Of a DNA stretch of 64,000 nt, positions 1 to 12,882 are shown in pieces (the stretch's first letter is position 1; the number at the start of each line of letters is the position of its first letter). A program made the translations under genes and the position numbers. The stretch comes from Haematobia irritans (lineage: Eukaryota > Arthropoda > Insecta > Diptera > Muscidae), in the NCBI RefSeq assembly GCF_050003625.1, contig NC_134400.1:193097726-193161725 (forward strand). The letters are read 5' to 3'. The notes beneath the pieces are model-generated. The model did not search any database and was not told where the DNA came from. It saw nothing but the letters and a program-made list of their open reading frames with translations.

Positions 1-153
1 TTCCAAATTTTATCTCTATAGAAAATTTTGTCAAAGTTTTACAAATCTGGAAATATTACCGATTTGACGAGAAAGGACCAAAATCAACCAAATTCCATTT
101 GGTTTAAAATTTAATAATTTTGTTGGTCCGATCGGACCAAAATGGCAACCCTG
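1..153 (-). mobile_element. Terminus of a hAT-type element (CAGGGTTGCC family), cut by the window edge
   Basis: Read on the minus strand this begins CAGGGTTGCC and runs into a TTTTGGTCCGATCGGACCAA palindrome. The same terminus recurs at 40852 (CAGGGTTATC) and, decayed, at 52484. CAGGG-type ends are typical of hAT elements. Part of a 29-bp AT repeat lies at 1-40. The other end is outside the window, so no target duplication can be checked. Confidence 0.5.
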
Positions 154-1072
154 CTTGCAACTTTGTGATTTTCGAAATTTTTTAACTTCATCAACAGTGT
201 AAATTTTATGAATTTAATTTCCATATTTCACGTGAAAATTTAACATTATGCCCATGGCACATATTTGAGGTGATCATATTTCTTTCAACGGGTTTAATGA
301 GAGTTTTGTTGTGTGTTTCAACAAAAAGAGTTTCTGCTCTCTCCGCTGACAGAAATTTCTTTTTGTTTTTGTAAATTTTGAATTTGAATCAACAGTATAA
401 CATGTGTGAATAGAAATGTCCATATTTTTGATACATATACATATATCAGCATTTGTATTGTAGGCCTAGAAAAAAAATGCATAAATTGTAGGAGGGCATT
501 ATACCATGTACATACATTGTACACTCTATACCCATACATACAAATCCATATAGAATTACTACAATGCCGTTAATCAGGGTCTACACATCTCTCTCACATA
601 CTCGTACTAAATTCCTATCATAGGTAAATATGGCACATGCATATTGTGTATATTCTATAATACTCAAGGACCTATGGGTGTGTGTGTTTTGAAAAATGGC
701 GGGATCCTTGTAAATTTGCATAAATGACGATAATGCTAATATTGGAAATCAATCGACCGCACCAAGTATCTCGTTACCCCTAACCACCAACGACAGTTTA
801 ACACCTCATAAAGACTTAAATGCGTTTAACAAATGCTCCCATTTTTCTCTGTCTCTCTCCTTATGCATTGGGTTAAAGCGATTGTATGGGAGATTGTATG
901 TGTGTGTTTTGGTGTGTGGTGTGATGCTATTTGTTATGAACTTTAAACTTTCTATGGGCATATTTCGTTCTATATAAGCTATGGTAGGTCATCAATAACC
1001 TTGTCTCTGTGTGTATAGTATTTGGAATGGTACGATACTCGCTCGCTTGCTCGCTCTCTTTAGGATTTTGAA
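154..1072. other. 3' flank of gene 1; no other gene seen
   Basis: Non-repetitive AT-rich DNA. On the minus strand there is no AATAAA close to the gene 1 stop codon. The variant ATTAAA occurs at about 292-297 and 226-231 and could serve as a distal polyadenylation signal (weak). At about 262-290 there is a short match to the inverted-repeat arm of the palindromic element at 40002-40217 (TTTGAGGTGATCATATT). Confidence 0.4.
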
Positions 1073-2179
1073 TTAACGTCTGGCATATTGGCAGCAAACC
1101 GAATTACGTGGTACCCTTTGGGTTGGTAGACCTGAAATACCCTTCAGATATGTATAGGAGACTGGCTGACGTAGTATTCTTTGAGGTGGTGGCTTTGTTT
1201 TGGTCTTCGATGTTTTTGAGGCGGAACAGCAAGCCGGACCGGTGCTGGTGGAGGCTTTGGTCGCCGATGTAGAAGGTGATGATGACGACGACGATGCTAA
1301 GGAGGACTTTTTATTCAGTTCGAGGTTAGATGATGACTTTAAAGCCGATTTTATGGGTGTGCCACCGCCACAGCCACTGCCATTTTTAGCTACTGATGAT
1401 GTATGCAAGTGTTGATTGGTGACCAAGGCTGTTGGAGGATGCGGTGGGGTGGATCCACTGCACGAAAGAGAACGTGAGGTTAAAGAAAAAGCCCCAAATG
1501 CTCTACGTATGGATGTACTGGAACGCCGTGATAGTCGTGAAAAACTAGAGCGTCCAAATGATTTGCGGTCCTTGTTGTATGCCTCACCCGAGGCATTTTG
1601 TGAGCCTTCTGTATCCTTTTCCCCATCATTGGCAACCTGTTGTTGTTCTTTTTGCTGCTGCTGCTGCTGCTGCTGTTCATCAATGTCCACAGTGCTGCTG
1701 GTTTCACTGGATGCACATGAAATATGCTCGGTAATGGACATGGTCATCATTGATGCCGTCATTATGTTACTGGCATTAGGATGGCATGGCGGATGGCCTT
1801 CCCGATTACTATTGGCATTTTCTCCACGATGCGATGAACAGGAATCGGTCGATGAACTCTGATTGTCCTCCTCATTGCTGCCGGAATAAACTAGGTCATC
1901 GTTTGACCTCAAACCAAAGCGGCGACTCAGTTGACGAAAGAATCCCATATTACGCTCATAGCGAGGTGTCGAAGGCATTGTGGCATTACTATTGGGTGAA
2001 CTGCTGCGGTCTATGGCCGCAGTGTGTTTGCTAATGCATTGACGTTGCATCATTGCGTCATTGTTTACCGACTCAAAAGTGGAACGATGACCTTCCGGGG
2101 CCGTAACACTGGTAGCCGATGATGTTGGCGAGGGCGAAGAAAGTGGCACATCAGCAAAATAGACATGTGCAGTAGTCAT
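1073..2179 (-). CDS. Serine-rich low-complexity protein, paralogue of the protein at 37330-38487
   Basis: An intronless 368-residue reading frame on the minus strand. The ATG has A at -3, a reasonable start context. No known catalytic domain, signal peptide or membrane segment is visible. Features in order: a basic block FFRQLSRRFGL (80-90); an SSSTDS block (108-113) after an acidic stretch; a Q8 run (169-176) encoded by a CTG/CAG tract at about 1651-1676; a Ser/Arg block SRLSRRSSTSIRRAF ending TSRSLSCS (214-241); a poly-Ser run (297-302); a basic linker KTSKTKTKPPPQ; and a C-terminal block ILRQPVSYTYLKGISGL..RVPRNSVCCQY (335-365). The same four blocks occur in the same order in the second gene, at lower similarity between blocks, which argues for a real gene pair. 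A TATA/Inr/DPE promoter lies upstream. The function is unknown to me; the composition suggests a disordered, possibly phosphorylated regulator, which is inference only. Confidence 0.8.
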   Translation of the reverse strand: MTTAHVYFADVPLSSPSPTSSATSVTAPEGHRSTFESVNNDAMMQRQCISKHTAAIDRSSSPNSNATMPSTPRYERNMGFFRQLSRRFGLRSNDDLVYSGSNEEDNQSSSTDSCSSHRGENANSNREGHPPCHPNASNIMTASMMTMSITEHISCASSETSSTVDIDEQQQQQQQQKEQQQVANDGEKDTEGSQNASGEAYNKDRKSFGRSSFSRLSRRSSTSIRRAFGAFSLTSRSLSCSGSTPPHPPTALVTNQHLHTSSVAKNGSGCGGGTPIKSALKSSSNLELNKKSSLASSSSSSPSTSATKASTSTGPACCSASKTSKTKTKPPPQRILRQPVSYTYLKGISGLPTQRVPRNSVCCQYARR

Positions 2180-2397
2180 TTTACAAATAAGGTATATGAA
2201 TTTTCAAAAAGAAAATACTTTAAATTTTCCAGAGGAAAATTTCGATTTCGATTTGTTAGATTTTTTTCTAGGAAAAATGTCTTTTAATTGCTAGCATAGG
2301 AAAAGCCCATGTCCATGTTTTGTTGTTATTATTTAAGCCGGCTTTTTCGTTTGTTTTGCTTTTAAAATTCACTATAAACACTTTTATTGTTTTGATT

Positions 2398-2693
2398 TCT
2401 CTCTCTCTCTCTCTCTTACTCTTCTCACATAAGTAATTTCACTTTTATTTGCTCCTTATTTGGTTTATTTTAACAACCATTCACTGTCACTGCCCCCAAT
2501 ATACTGAAGGATTTTTCTGCAAGCGGCTTCTTTTTATACCAACCATGCTCTTTGCTCTTTTTCTCTCTCTCCATTGACTCTGTATCTCCTTGTGTTTGTA
2601 TGAAAGGCAATCTGTATGCCTTAGTTAATGCTGTCTGCAAAACTAGCGGCTATATCATATGACCCCCATTCTCTCCCTCTCTCTCCCATTTTC
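2398..2693. promoter_or_regulatory. CT/GA-rich tracts, candidate GAGA-factor sites
   Basis: Runs of CTCTCT (GAGAGA on the gene strand) lie at about 2398-2417 inside the predicted leader, at about 2562-2573 just upstream of TATA, and at about 2671-2693. GAGA-factor binding to such tracts in fly promoters is established; binding here is inference. Beyond them, to 3106, I see no gene. Confidence 0.4.
2474..2538 (-). promoter_or_regulatory. Core promoter of gene 1: TATA, Inr and DPE
   Basis: On the minus strand TATAAAAAG occupies 2538-2530, TTCAGTA gives an initiator with A(+1) at 2505, and GGTTG at 2478-2474 fits the DPE consensus RGWYV at exactly +28 to +32. TATA starts at -33. The predicted leader is 326 nt to the ATG at 2179. 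The promoter of gene 2 has identical spacing. Transcription start is inferred from motifs only. Confidence 0.65.
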
Positions 2694-3106
2694 CCTTTCT
2701 CTTGTCCCTCAATGATATTCTTTGTGTTTACTTTAGAAAAAATCATGGATTTCTTTAGGTTTTGTAATCTCTTATGTTTGTAAACACCCAATGATAGTAA
2801 TGAGTATTTACTTCCGCTCTCAATTTGGTGAGGGGGGAGGTGGGGCGGATATTTTATATCAGGTTGTCCATATGCACCTTTGTGTAACCGCATCGCTATT
2901 TACCTTTCTAATATCAGTTTCACTTCTTTGTTTTAATTAAAGCTTTGCCAAAACAAACTCTTCCTTTTGATGTCAATGACCTTATGCATTATCCTTAGAT
3001 AGGTAGTACAGCGATTTTTTCAAACTGTTTGTTATAAGGGATTTAATAAAATTTTTAATCATCTTTTTTAGGGAATACGAAGCGAGATGTGAAAATTGGT
3101 ATTTTT

Positions 3107-6100
3107 ATACTCTGCGCCACACTGTGGAACAGGGTATTATAAGTTAGTGCATATGTTTGTAACACCCAGAAGGAGGCGAGATAGACACATGGTGTCTTTG
3201 GCAATAATGCTCAAGGTGGGTCCCTGAGTCGATACAACCATGTCCGTCTAACCGTCTGTCCGTCCGTCTGTCTGTCTGTGAACACATTTTTGCGATCAAA
3301 GTCTAGGTCGCAATTTAAGTCCAATCGCCGTCAAGTTTGGCACATGTTCCTAATTTGGGTCAGAATAGAACCCTATTGGTTTTGGAAGAAATCGGTCCAG
3401 ATTTAGATATAGCTCCCATATATATCTTTCACCCGATATGCACTAATATGGACCTAGCAGCCAGAATTTTATACCGATTTGCTTGAAATTTTGTACAAAC
3501 ATAACACTTAGTCGTATAGTCAAGTGTGCAAAATTTGATTGAAATCGGGTCAGATTAATATATAGCTCCCATATATATCTTTCGTCCGATATGGACTAAT
3601 ATGGTCCTAAAAGCCAGAGTTTTGGTCCAATTTGGTTGACATTTTGCACAGGGAGTAGATTTAACATTGGAGCTATGCGTGCCAAATTTGGTTGAAATCG
3701 ATTCAGATTTAGATATAGCTCCCATATATATCTTTCGCCCGATATTGACTAATATGGCCCTAGAAGCCAGATTTTTGGCCGAATTTGGTTGAAATTTGCA
3801 CAGGGAGTAGACTTAGCATTGTAGCTATGCGTGCCAAATTTGATTGAAATCGGTTCAGATTTATATATAGCTCCCATATATAGCTTTCGCCCGATTTACA
3901 CTCATATGACCACAGAGGCCAATTTTTTACTAGTTGAAATTTTGCACAGGGAGTAGAATTAGCATTGTAGCTATGCGTGCCGAATTTGGTTGAAATCGGT
4001 TCAGATTTAGATATAGCTCCCATATATATGTTTTTCTGATGTCGACAAAAATGGTCAAAATACCAACATTTTCCCTTTTAAAATCGCCTCTGCTTAGTCG
4101 AAAACTTGTAAAAAGGATTGTAATTTTCGTTATCATCAAAAACATATATATCGAGCGATAATCATAAAAAAAGTTTTGCGAAGTTCCCTTAAAATTGCTG
4201 CAGATTTAAATGTTTCTCATATTTTTATACCCACCACCAGAGAATGGTGACGGGGGTATAATAAGTTTGTCATTCCGTTTGTAACACATCGAAATATCGA
4301 TTTCCGACTATATTCTAAGACGATATAACGATGTCCGTCTGTCCGTCTGTCTGTCTGTCTGTCTGTTGTAATCACGCTACAGTTTTCAATAATGAAGCAA
4401 TCGTGCTGAAATTTTGCACAAACTCGTCTTTTGTCTGCAGGCAGGTCAATTTCGAAGATGGGCTATATCGGTCCAGGTTTTGATATAGTCCCCATATAAA
4501 CCGACCTCCCGATTTGGTGTCTTGGGCTTATAGAAATCGTAGTTTTTATCCAATTTGCCTGAAATTTGACATCTAGAGGTATTTTATGACCATAAAGAGG
4601 TGTGCCAAAAATTGTGAGTATCGGTCAATGTTTTGGTATAGCCCCCATATAGATCGATATCCCGATTTTACTTCTTGGGCTTATAGAAACCGCAGTTTTT
4701 ATTCAATTTAAATTGGAAATCTAGAGGTGTTGTAGGACCACAAATACGTGTGCTAAAAATTGTGAGTATCGGTCCATGTTTTGGTATGGTCCCCATATAA
4801 AACGACCTCCCGATTTGGGGTCTTGGGCTTATAGAATCCGTAGTTTTTATCCAATTTGTCTGAAATTGGAAATCTTTAGGTATTTTAGGACCATAAAGAG
4901 GTGTGCCGAAAATAATGAGTATCGGTCCATATTTTGGTATAGCCCCATATAGACCGATCTCCCTATTTTACTTCTTGGGCTTATAGAAACCGCAGTTTTT
5001 ATTCAATTTACCTGAAATTGGAAATCTAGAGGTATTGTAGGACCACAAATACGTGTGCCAAAAATTGTGAGTATTGGTCCATATTTTGGTATAGCCCCCA
5101 TATAGACCGATCTCCCGATTTTACATCTTAGGCTTATAGAAACCGCAGTGTTTATTCAATTTACCTGAAATTGGATATCTAGAGGTATTGTAGGACCACA
5201 AGTACGTGTGCCAAAAATTGTGAGTATCGGTCCATGTTTTGGTATGGTCCCCATATAAAACGACCTCCTTATTTGAGGTCTTGGGCTTATAGAAACCGTA
5301 GTTTTTATCCAATTTGTCTGAAATTTTAAATCTAGAGGTATTTTAGGACCATAAAGGTGTGCCGAAAATGGTGAGTATCGGTCCATATTTTGGTATAGCC
5401 CCATATAGACCCATTTCCCGATTTTACTTCTTGGGCTTCTAGAATCCGAAGTTTTTATCCTACTTGCCTGAAATTGGAAATCTAGAGGTATTTTCGGGTC
5501 ATAAAGAGGTGTGCCGAAAACGGTGAGTATCGGTCCATATTTTAGTATAGCCCCCATAAGAACAATCTCCCGATTTAACTCCTTGGGTTTCTAGAAACCG
5601 TAGTTTTTATCTGATTTACCTGAAATTGTAAATATTCTGGTATTTTAGGCTCACAAAAACGTGTATCGGATTAAGTTTTTATCGGTCCATTTGGAAATGC
5701 CCCCATATAGACCGACTTCACTTCTTGAGGGTGTAGAAGGCGCACTGATTATGAAAATTGCTTGAAACTCAATGTAAAACTTCCAGATTTTAGTTCTACA
5801 GATTTAAGATTTAAAATCAAGACGTTATTTTATAATTTTCTTCCATACTTACAAGAGATGTTAATGATTCCTATAAAACTCAAACAAAAATGGTTCTTAT
5901 AAATCCAGAATCTGATATAGTCCTCCTGAAATTTCAAAGGAAACCCTAATATTTGATTCATGGTGGTGGGTATTTAAAATTCGGCCCGGCCGAACTTAGT
6001 GCTGTATATACTTGTTTTTTACTAACATTGTGTTCCACCCTAGTGCATTAGCCCATTTAAATTTTGAGTCTATAAATTTTGTAGAAGTCTATCAAATTCT

Positions 6101-6263
6101 GTCCAGATCGAGTGATATTTAAATGTATGTATTTGGGACAAATCTTTATATATAGCCCCCAACACATTTGACGGATGTGATATGGTATCGAAAATTTAGA
6201 TCTACAAAGTGGTGAAGGGTATAATATAGTCAGCCCCGCCCGACTTTAGACTTTCCTTACTTG
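3107..6263 (+). mobile_element. HINE2 (Helentron/DINE-1-like), carrying a nested HINE3
   Basis: The left end is TATAC followed by the inverted motif GCGCCACACTGTGGAACAGGGTAT. Next come a (GTCC)-rich stretch (CCGTCTGTCCGTCC), repeats of about 150 bp (markers AGCTCCCATATATA and GATTTAGATATAGC), and a right end with the hairpin motif GCCCCGCCCGAC just inside ACTTG at 6263. An insertion at 4227-6014 splits it at a T-tract near the right end. Related copies lie at 12648-12882, 13792, 17068, 28563, 49260 and 63570. Non-coding. Confidence 0.75.
4227..6014 (+). mobile_element. HINE3 (Helentron/DINE-1-like), nested in HINE2
   Basis: It begins ATACCCACCACCAGAG with a hairpin partner GGGGGTATA. A (GTCT)n stretch follows at about 4328-4366, then about eight imperfect repeats near 150 bp (marker CTTGGGCTTATAGAA), and it ends with the palindrome TTCGGCCCGGCCGAA about 20 bp inside ACTTG. 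The left flank (GTTTCTCATATTTTT) and right flank (TTTTTTACTAACATTG) join to give the uninterrupted HINE2 sequence seen at about 28785-28830, so both ends are well placed. Confidence 0.75.
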
Positions 6264-6430
6264 TTTTATTTTGTTTTTTTTCGGCATATATTTTTGTCAT
6301 TAAAAATCAAAAAAAAAAAAAATAAAAATAATTGTAATTTTCAAAACATTCTAAAATAACTTCCTTGGGAGTGAAAAAGTCAAACGGCACAGGCTCAAAT
6401 CCCAACGGGGATGAGTTTTTTTTTTTTTTT
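6264..6430. other. Short A/T-rich spacer, no gene
   Basis: Poly-A and poly-T runs. A short segment GGCTCAAATCCC near 6388 faintly resembles a tRNA B box, too weak to call a SINE. Confidence 0.3.
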
Positions 6431-6710
6431 TATAACCTCCACCATAGGAAGTGGGGTATATCAAATTTGTGTATCCTCTAAGAGAAGTAAATTTCATCCG
6501 ATACGGCTGAAATTTGGTACATGGTATAAGTATAGGGTCTGCAGCAACCATACAATTGGTCCATAATTATATATAGCCCCCATATAGGCCGATCCCCAGA
6601 TTTGACCTCCGGAGCCTCTTGGAGGAGCAAAATTCATCCGATCCGGTTAAAATTTGGTACGTGGTGTTAGTATATAGTCTCTAACCACCATGCAAAAATG
6701 TTGGCATATT

Positions 6711-6738
6711 AGTTTAGGTTAGGTGGCAGCCCGATGCT
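6711..6738 (-). repeat. Fragment of SINE 3' end
   Basis: TTTAGGTTAGGTGGCAGCCC matches the tail of the five SINE copies in this window, in minus orientation. It is joined to unrelated sequence before HINE1 resumes. A tiny 5'-truncated or rearranged copy. Confidence 0.45.
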
Positions 6739-6880
6739 TTCTTGAAGCATTGTACTTCTCAATTCATTTTTAAGCCGATCCCCAGATTTGACCTCCGGAG
6801 CCTCTTGGAGAAACAAAATTCATCCGTTCCGGCAGAAATTTGGTACATGGTGTTAGTATATGGTCTCAAACAACCATGCA

Positions 6881-7237
6881 GGGAGCCACCGTGGTGCAAT
6901 GGTTAGCATGCCCGCCTGGCATACACAAGGTCGTGGGTTCGATTCCTGCTACGACCGAACACCAAAAAGTTTTTCAGTGGTGGATTATCCCACCTCAGTA
7001 ATGCTGGTGACATTTCTGAGGGTTTCAAAGCTTCTCTAAGTGGTTTCACTGGAATGTGGAACGCCGTTCGGACTCGGCTATAAATAAAAAGGAGGTCACT
7101 TGTCATTGAGTTTAACATGGAATCGGGCAGCACTCAGTGATAAGAGAGAAGTTCACCACTGTGGTATCACAATGGACTGAATAGTCGAAGTGAGCCTGAT
7201 ACATCGGGCTGCCACACAACCTAACCTAACCTAACCT
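6881..7237 (+). mobile_element. tRNA-derived SINE with CCTAA tail
   Basis: The head GTGGTGCAATGGTTAGC resembles a pol III A box and GGTTCGATTCC is a perfect B box. A conserved body follows (AAAAAGTTTTTCAG, GGAACGCCGTTCGGACTCGG, ATCGGGCAGCACTCAG, ATCGGGCTGCCAC) and it ends in about four CCTAA units. A 12-bp target duplication AACAACCATGCA lies at 6869-6880 and 7238-7249. Inserted in HINE1. Confidence 0.85.
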
Positions 7238-8871
7238 AACAACCATGCAAAAATTGGTCCACATCGGTCCATAATTATATATAGCCCCCATATAAATCGA
7301 TCCCCCGATTTGGCTTTCGGAGCCTCTTGGAAGACCAAAATTCATCTGATTCAGTTGATATTTGGCAAGTGGTGTTAATATATGGCCTCAAACACCCATG
7401 CACAAATTGGTCGAAATTGGTCCATAATTATATATAGCCCCCATATAAACCGCTCCCCAGATTTGACCTCCGGAACCCCTTGGAAGAGCAAAATTCATCC
7501 GATCCGGTTGAAATTTGGTACGTGAGGTTAGTATATGGTATCCAACAACCATGCAGGAATTGATTCATATCAGTCCCTAATTAAAGGGTGATACGGTCAA
7601 AATTTGGTCAATATGAACTTGACGTATTTCTTTCAATTTTGCATTTAAAAAACCTGAACAACCCTCATTTTGAAGGTGTGTGTGTGTAGAGTGTTGCTCC
7701 TATTTTGATTTTGGAATTCACTCTTCAGTTGTCAAAATGTCGTCTAAGCAAGAAGAGCAGCGTATCAAAACTTTGCTCGCGCATCGCGAAAATCCGAGCT
7801 ACTCGCAGGCAAAGCTGGCAAAATCGCTAAAAGTTGCCAAATCAACCGTTACAAATGTAATTAAAGTGTTTGGGGAACGTTTGTCGACAGCCAGGAAGTC
7901 TGGATCGGGGCGAAATCGAAAACCGGAAGCCGCTGAGACGACAAAGAGAGTTGCCGGTAGTTTCAAGCGAATCCCTAACCTCTCTCTCCGAGATTCCGCA
8001 AATAAGCTGGGTGTATCGTCTACAACCGTGCATCGAGCCAAAAAACGAGCCGGACTATCGACTTACAAGAAGGTAGTGACTCCAAATCGCGATGATAAAC
8101 AAAACACAACGGCCAAAGCGCGATCCCGGAGGCTGTACACGACGATGCTGACGAAGTTTGACTGCGTGGTAATGGACGACGAAACCTACGTCAAAGCCGA
8201 CTACAAGCAGCTTCCGGGACAGGAGTTTTATACGGCAAAAGGAAGGGGAAGGTAGCAGATATTTTCAAGCACATAAAACTGTCAAGGTTCGCAAAGAAAT
8301 ATCTGGTTTGGCAAGCCATCTGTACCTGTGGCTTGAAAAGCAGCATTTTCATAGCTTCCGGGACTGTCAACCAAGAAATTTACGTGAAAGAGTGTTTGAA
8401 TAAACGTCTGCTGCCTTTCCTGAAGAAACACGGTTGTTCCGTACTGTTTTGGCCGGATTTGGCATCTTACCATTACGGTAAAAAGGCCATGGAGTGGTAC
8501 ACCGCCAACAACGTGCAGGTGGTTGTGGTTCCCAAGGACAAGAACCCTCCCAACACGCCAGAGCTCCGCCCAATTGAGAAATACTGGGCTATTGTCAAGC
8601 GGAACCTAAAGAAGACCAAAACAAGTATATACGGCCGTAAGTTCGGCCAGGCCGAAGGTTATGTACCCTCCATCATGGATTGCGTAGAAACTTCATCTAA
8701 ACACTGCCATCCACAATCGAATTACTTAAGTTGCGGTAACGCTTGCCGATGGCAAGGTATCTTACAACCTCCTAACATCATCTTCTAAATTGTATGTAAG
8801 TCCATACGTGGTATATATTAAATCAAAAAAGATCGATCCAATACGTATATAATTCGGTTTGACAAAGTAGA

Positions 8872-9165
8872 CATAAAATTTTGACAAAATTTTCTACAGA
8901 AATAAAATTTTAACAAAATTTTCTATAGAAAGAAAATTTTGACAAAAATTTCTATAGAAATAAAATTTTAATAAAATTTTCTATAGAAATAAACTTTTGA
9001 CCAAATTTTCTATAGAAATAAAATCTTGGTATATTATTTTTGGATCGAGTGGCAACCATGATTATGAACCGAATAAAATTTGAACAAAATTTTCTATAGA
9101 AATAAAATTTTGACAAAATTTTCAATAGAAATAAAATTTTGGTAGATTATTTTTGGCTCTAGTGG
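8872..9165 (+). repeat. 29-bp AT repeat array inside HINE1
   Basis: Imperfect units of GACAAAATTTTCTATAGAAA plus TAAAATTTT, period 29. The same array occupies the same position, near the ACTTG end, in most HINE1 copies here. Confidence 0.8.
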
Positions 9166-10465
9166 CAACCATGATTATGAACCGATATGGACCAATTTTT
9201 GTGTGATTGGACCAATTTTGGTATGGTTGTTAGCGACCATATTCTAACACTACGTGCCTAATTTGAACCGGATCGGATGAATTTTGCTCCTCCAAGAGCC
9301 TCCGGAGGTCAAATCTGGAGAATGTTTTATATGGGGGCTATATATAATTATGGGCCGATATGGACCAATTCTGACACGGTTGTTAAAGATCATATACCAA
9401 CATCATGTACCAAATTTCAGCCGGATCGGGTGAAATTTGCTTCTCTTGGAGACTTCGCAAGCCAAATATGGGGATCGGTTTATATGGGGGCTATATATAA
9501 TTAAGGACCGATATGGGCCAATTTTTGCATGGTTGTTAGAGACAATATACCAACATCATGTGTCAAATTTCAGCCGGATCGGATGAAATTTTCTTCTCTT
9601 TGAGGCTCCGCAAGCCAAATCTGGGGATCGGTTTATATGGGGGCTATATATAATTATGGACCGATGTGAACTAATTTTTGCATGGTTGTTAGAGACCATA
9701 TACCAACACCATGTACCAAATTTCAGCCGAATCGGATGAAATTTGCTTCTCTTTTAGGCTCCACAAGCCAAATCTGGGGATCGGTTTATATGGGGGCTAT
9801 ATATAATTATGGACCGATGTAGACCAATTTTTGCACGATTGTTCGATACCATATACCAACATCATGTACCAAATTTCAGCCGGATCGGATGAAATATGCT
9901 TCTCTTAGAGGCTCCATAAGCCAAATCTGGGGATCGGTTTATATGGACCGATGTGGACCAATTTTTGCATGGTTGTTAGAGATCATATACCAACACCATG
10001 TACCAAATTTCAGCCGGATCGGATGAAATATGCTTCTGTTAGAGGCTCCACAAGCCAAATCTGAGGGTCCCTTTATATGGGGGCTATACGTAAAAGTGGA
10101 CCGATATGGCCCATTTTCAATTCCATCCGACCTACATCGATAACAACTACTTGTGCCAAGTTTCAAGTTGATAGCTTGTTAGAGATCATATACCAACACC
10201 ATGTACCAAATTTCAGCCGGATCGGATGAAATATGCTTCTGTTAGAGGCTCCACAAGCCAAATCTGAGGGTCCCTTTATATGGGGGCTATACGTAAAAGT
10301 GGACCGATATGGCCCATTTTCAATACCATCCGACCTACATCGATAACAACTACTTGTGCCAAGTTTCAAGTTGATAGCTTGTTTCGTTCGGAAGTTAGCG
10401 TGATTTCAACAGACGGACGGACGGACGGACATGCTTAGATCGACTCAGAATTTCATCACGACCCA

Positions 10466-11171
<706 letters not shown>

Positions 11172-11879
11172 TATATATATATATATATACTTTATGGAGT
11201 CTTAGAGCAATATTTCGATGTGTTACAAACGGAATGACAAAGTTAATATACCCCCATCCTATGATGGAGGGTATAAAAACTGTTAAGGACGAGCAGCAGT
11301 TCAAGGCAAACTGGCTTTCTGCGGCGAAGAAGGTGGACAAGGTGGCTGTACAAAATCTGATGGCAGGTGTCAAGCGTGAGGCCCGGCAATTCGGATTTGG
11401 AAAAGCGAAAGCCTAACTGAATATTTTTCCTGAATTTTATACTAATTGAACTTGAAAAAGAAATTTAATTTGATTTTTTAAATACACGATTTCACCGATT
11501 TACACGCGTTTTCCCTTGACCAATTTTTGACAGTATCACCCTTTATATATAACCCCCATAAAAACCGATCCCCAGATTTGACCTCCGAATTTCATTCGAG
11601 TCAGTTGAAATTTGGTACATTGTGCTAGTATATGGCCGTTAACAACCACGCCTAAGAAGGTCCATATCGGTCTATAATTATATATAGCCCTCAGATAAAT
11701 CGATCCCCAATCGCTCAAAAATTGGTCCACATCAAGTTCAAAATTGTATATAGCCCCCATATAAGCGACCCCCATATTTCAATTCTGGCTCCCTAGGTAC
11801 CGTGAAAAAGTCCATTTCGATTCGTAATTATTTGTAGACTTACCTACACATACCTCTTTTGTCTAATATACACCACGTA

Positions 11880-12489
11880 CACTGAAAAAATTTTTGCAAA
11901 TTTTGCTTAGCATAGAAGACGCATTTCTCTAATATAAAGTTTTTTTCCTTGTCCAAAAGTCGATAAACTTTTCAATGAAGTCGTATTGTCCTTACAATTA
12001 AGCGATTTGGCTTAAAGATGGGTATCATAACATGAAAGAAAAAATGTTTGGGCTAAGGTCAACTTGACTTTAATAATTCAGAAAAATTCTTTAAATTTAA
12101 TGAAATTGTCTTTAAATTTGTTGTCTATTTGCATCTTGACTACAAAAATCGTTCAAATATAGGACATGTTTTTCAACACTTTATTTTAAAGACGTTTTTT
12201 ACTTGAAACACAGCACAATTTCTACTAGAAGTCGAGTCTTAATTTGAAAATAAACTCGTCGTTAACTTGTTTTTAAAGGACTTTGATAGCATATGAAGAA
12301 AAAAAACTGAAAAAGCGAAAAATTAAAATTTGCTTCCTAGAAGCAAGTACACAAAACTCAAATTTAAAAGAGAATTGTGTCTTAAAAGTATCCTTAATTG
12401 TATTCTCCGCTTCTTTGGCTCGGAATCAATACCAAATTTTTTAAGGTAAAGACAAAATCTTTGGAACCGGGCATGCTTTTTTTTCAGTG
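11880..12489 (+). mobile_element. Non-autonomous TIR element MITE-A, intact copy
   Basis: 610 bp, CACTGAAAAAA at both ends, TA duplication at 11878-11879 and 12490-12491. Removing it restores the HINE1 sequence CCACGTATGGACTAAC found elsewhere (for example near 44566-44585). Further copies at 18452, 19707 (minus), 51511, 52628 and a decayed one at 22853. No protein-coding capacity. Confidence 0.85.
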
Positions 12490-12647
12490 TATGGACTAAC
12501 TCACAATTTAGAAAACGATTTAAGATACCACAACCCAATTAATTGGATTGTGGATGACAGTCTTTCGTAGAAGTTTCTAAGCAATCCATGGTGGAGGGTA
12601 CATAAGATTCGGCCTGGCCGAACTTTCGGCCGTATATACTTGTTTTT

Positions 12648-12882
12648 TACTAACATAGTTTACCATCCCAGGGCATTAGCTGACTTAAAATTTTAAGTCT
12701 ATAGATTATAAATTTTATTCAGATGGAGTCAGATTTATCTGTATGTATTTGGGACAAAAACATTTATATATAGCACCCAGCACATTTGACGGATTTGATA
12801 TAGTGTCGAAAATGTGGATTTACAAAGTAGTGCAGGGTATAATATAGTCGGCCCCCGCCCGACTTTAGACTTTCCTTACTTG
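12648..12882 (+). mobile_element. HINE2, ACTTG-end fragment
   Basis: ACTAACATAGTTTACCATCC to CCCGACTTTAGACTTTCCTTACTTG matches the right end of the copy at 3107-6263. It abuts the ACTTG end of HINE1 at the same T-tract where HINE3 sits in the other copy. Confidence 0.75.

Noticed and set aside
1200..1862. Plus-strand frames opposite gene 1
   Set aside because: Shadow frames of the serine-rich gene, including a poly-Cys run from the CAG tract; no independent promoter or conserved features.
7215..7240. CCTAA repeats as an internal telomere remnant
   Set aside because: Only up to four units, always at the 3' end of the SINE and inside its target duplication.
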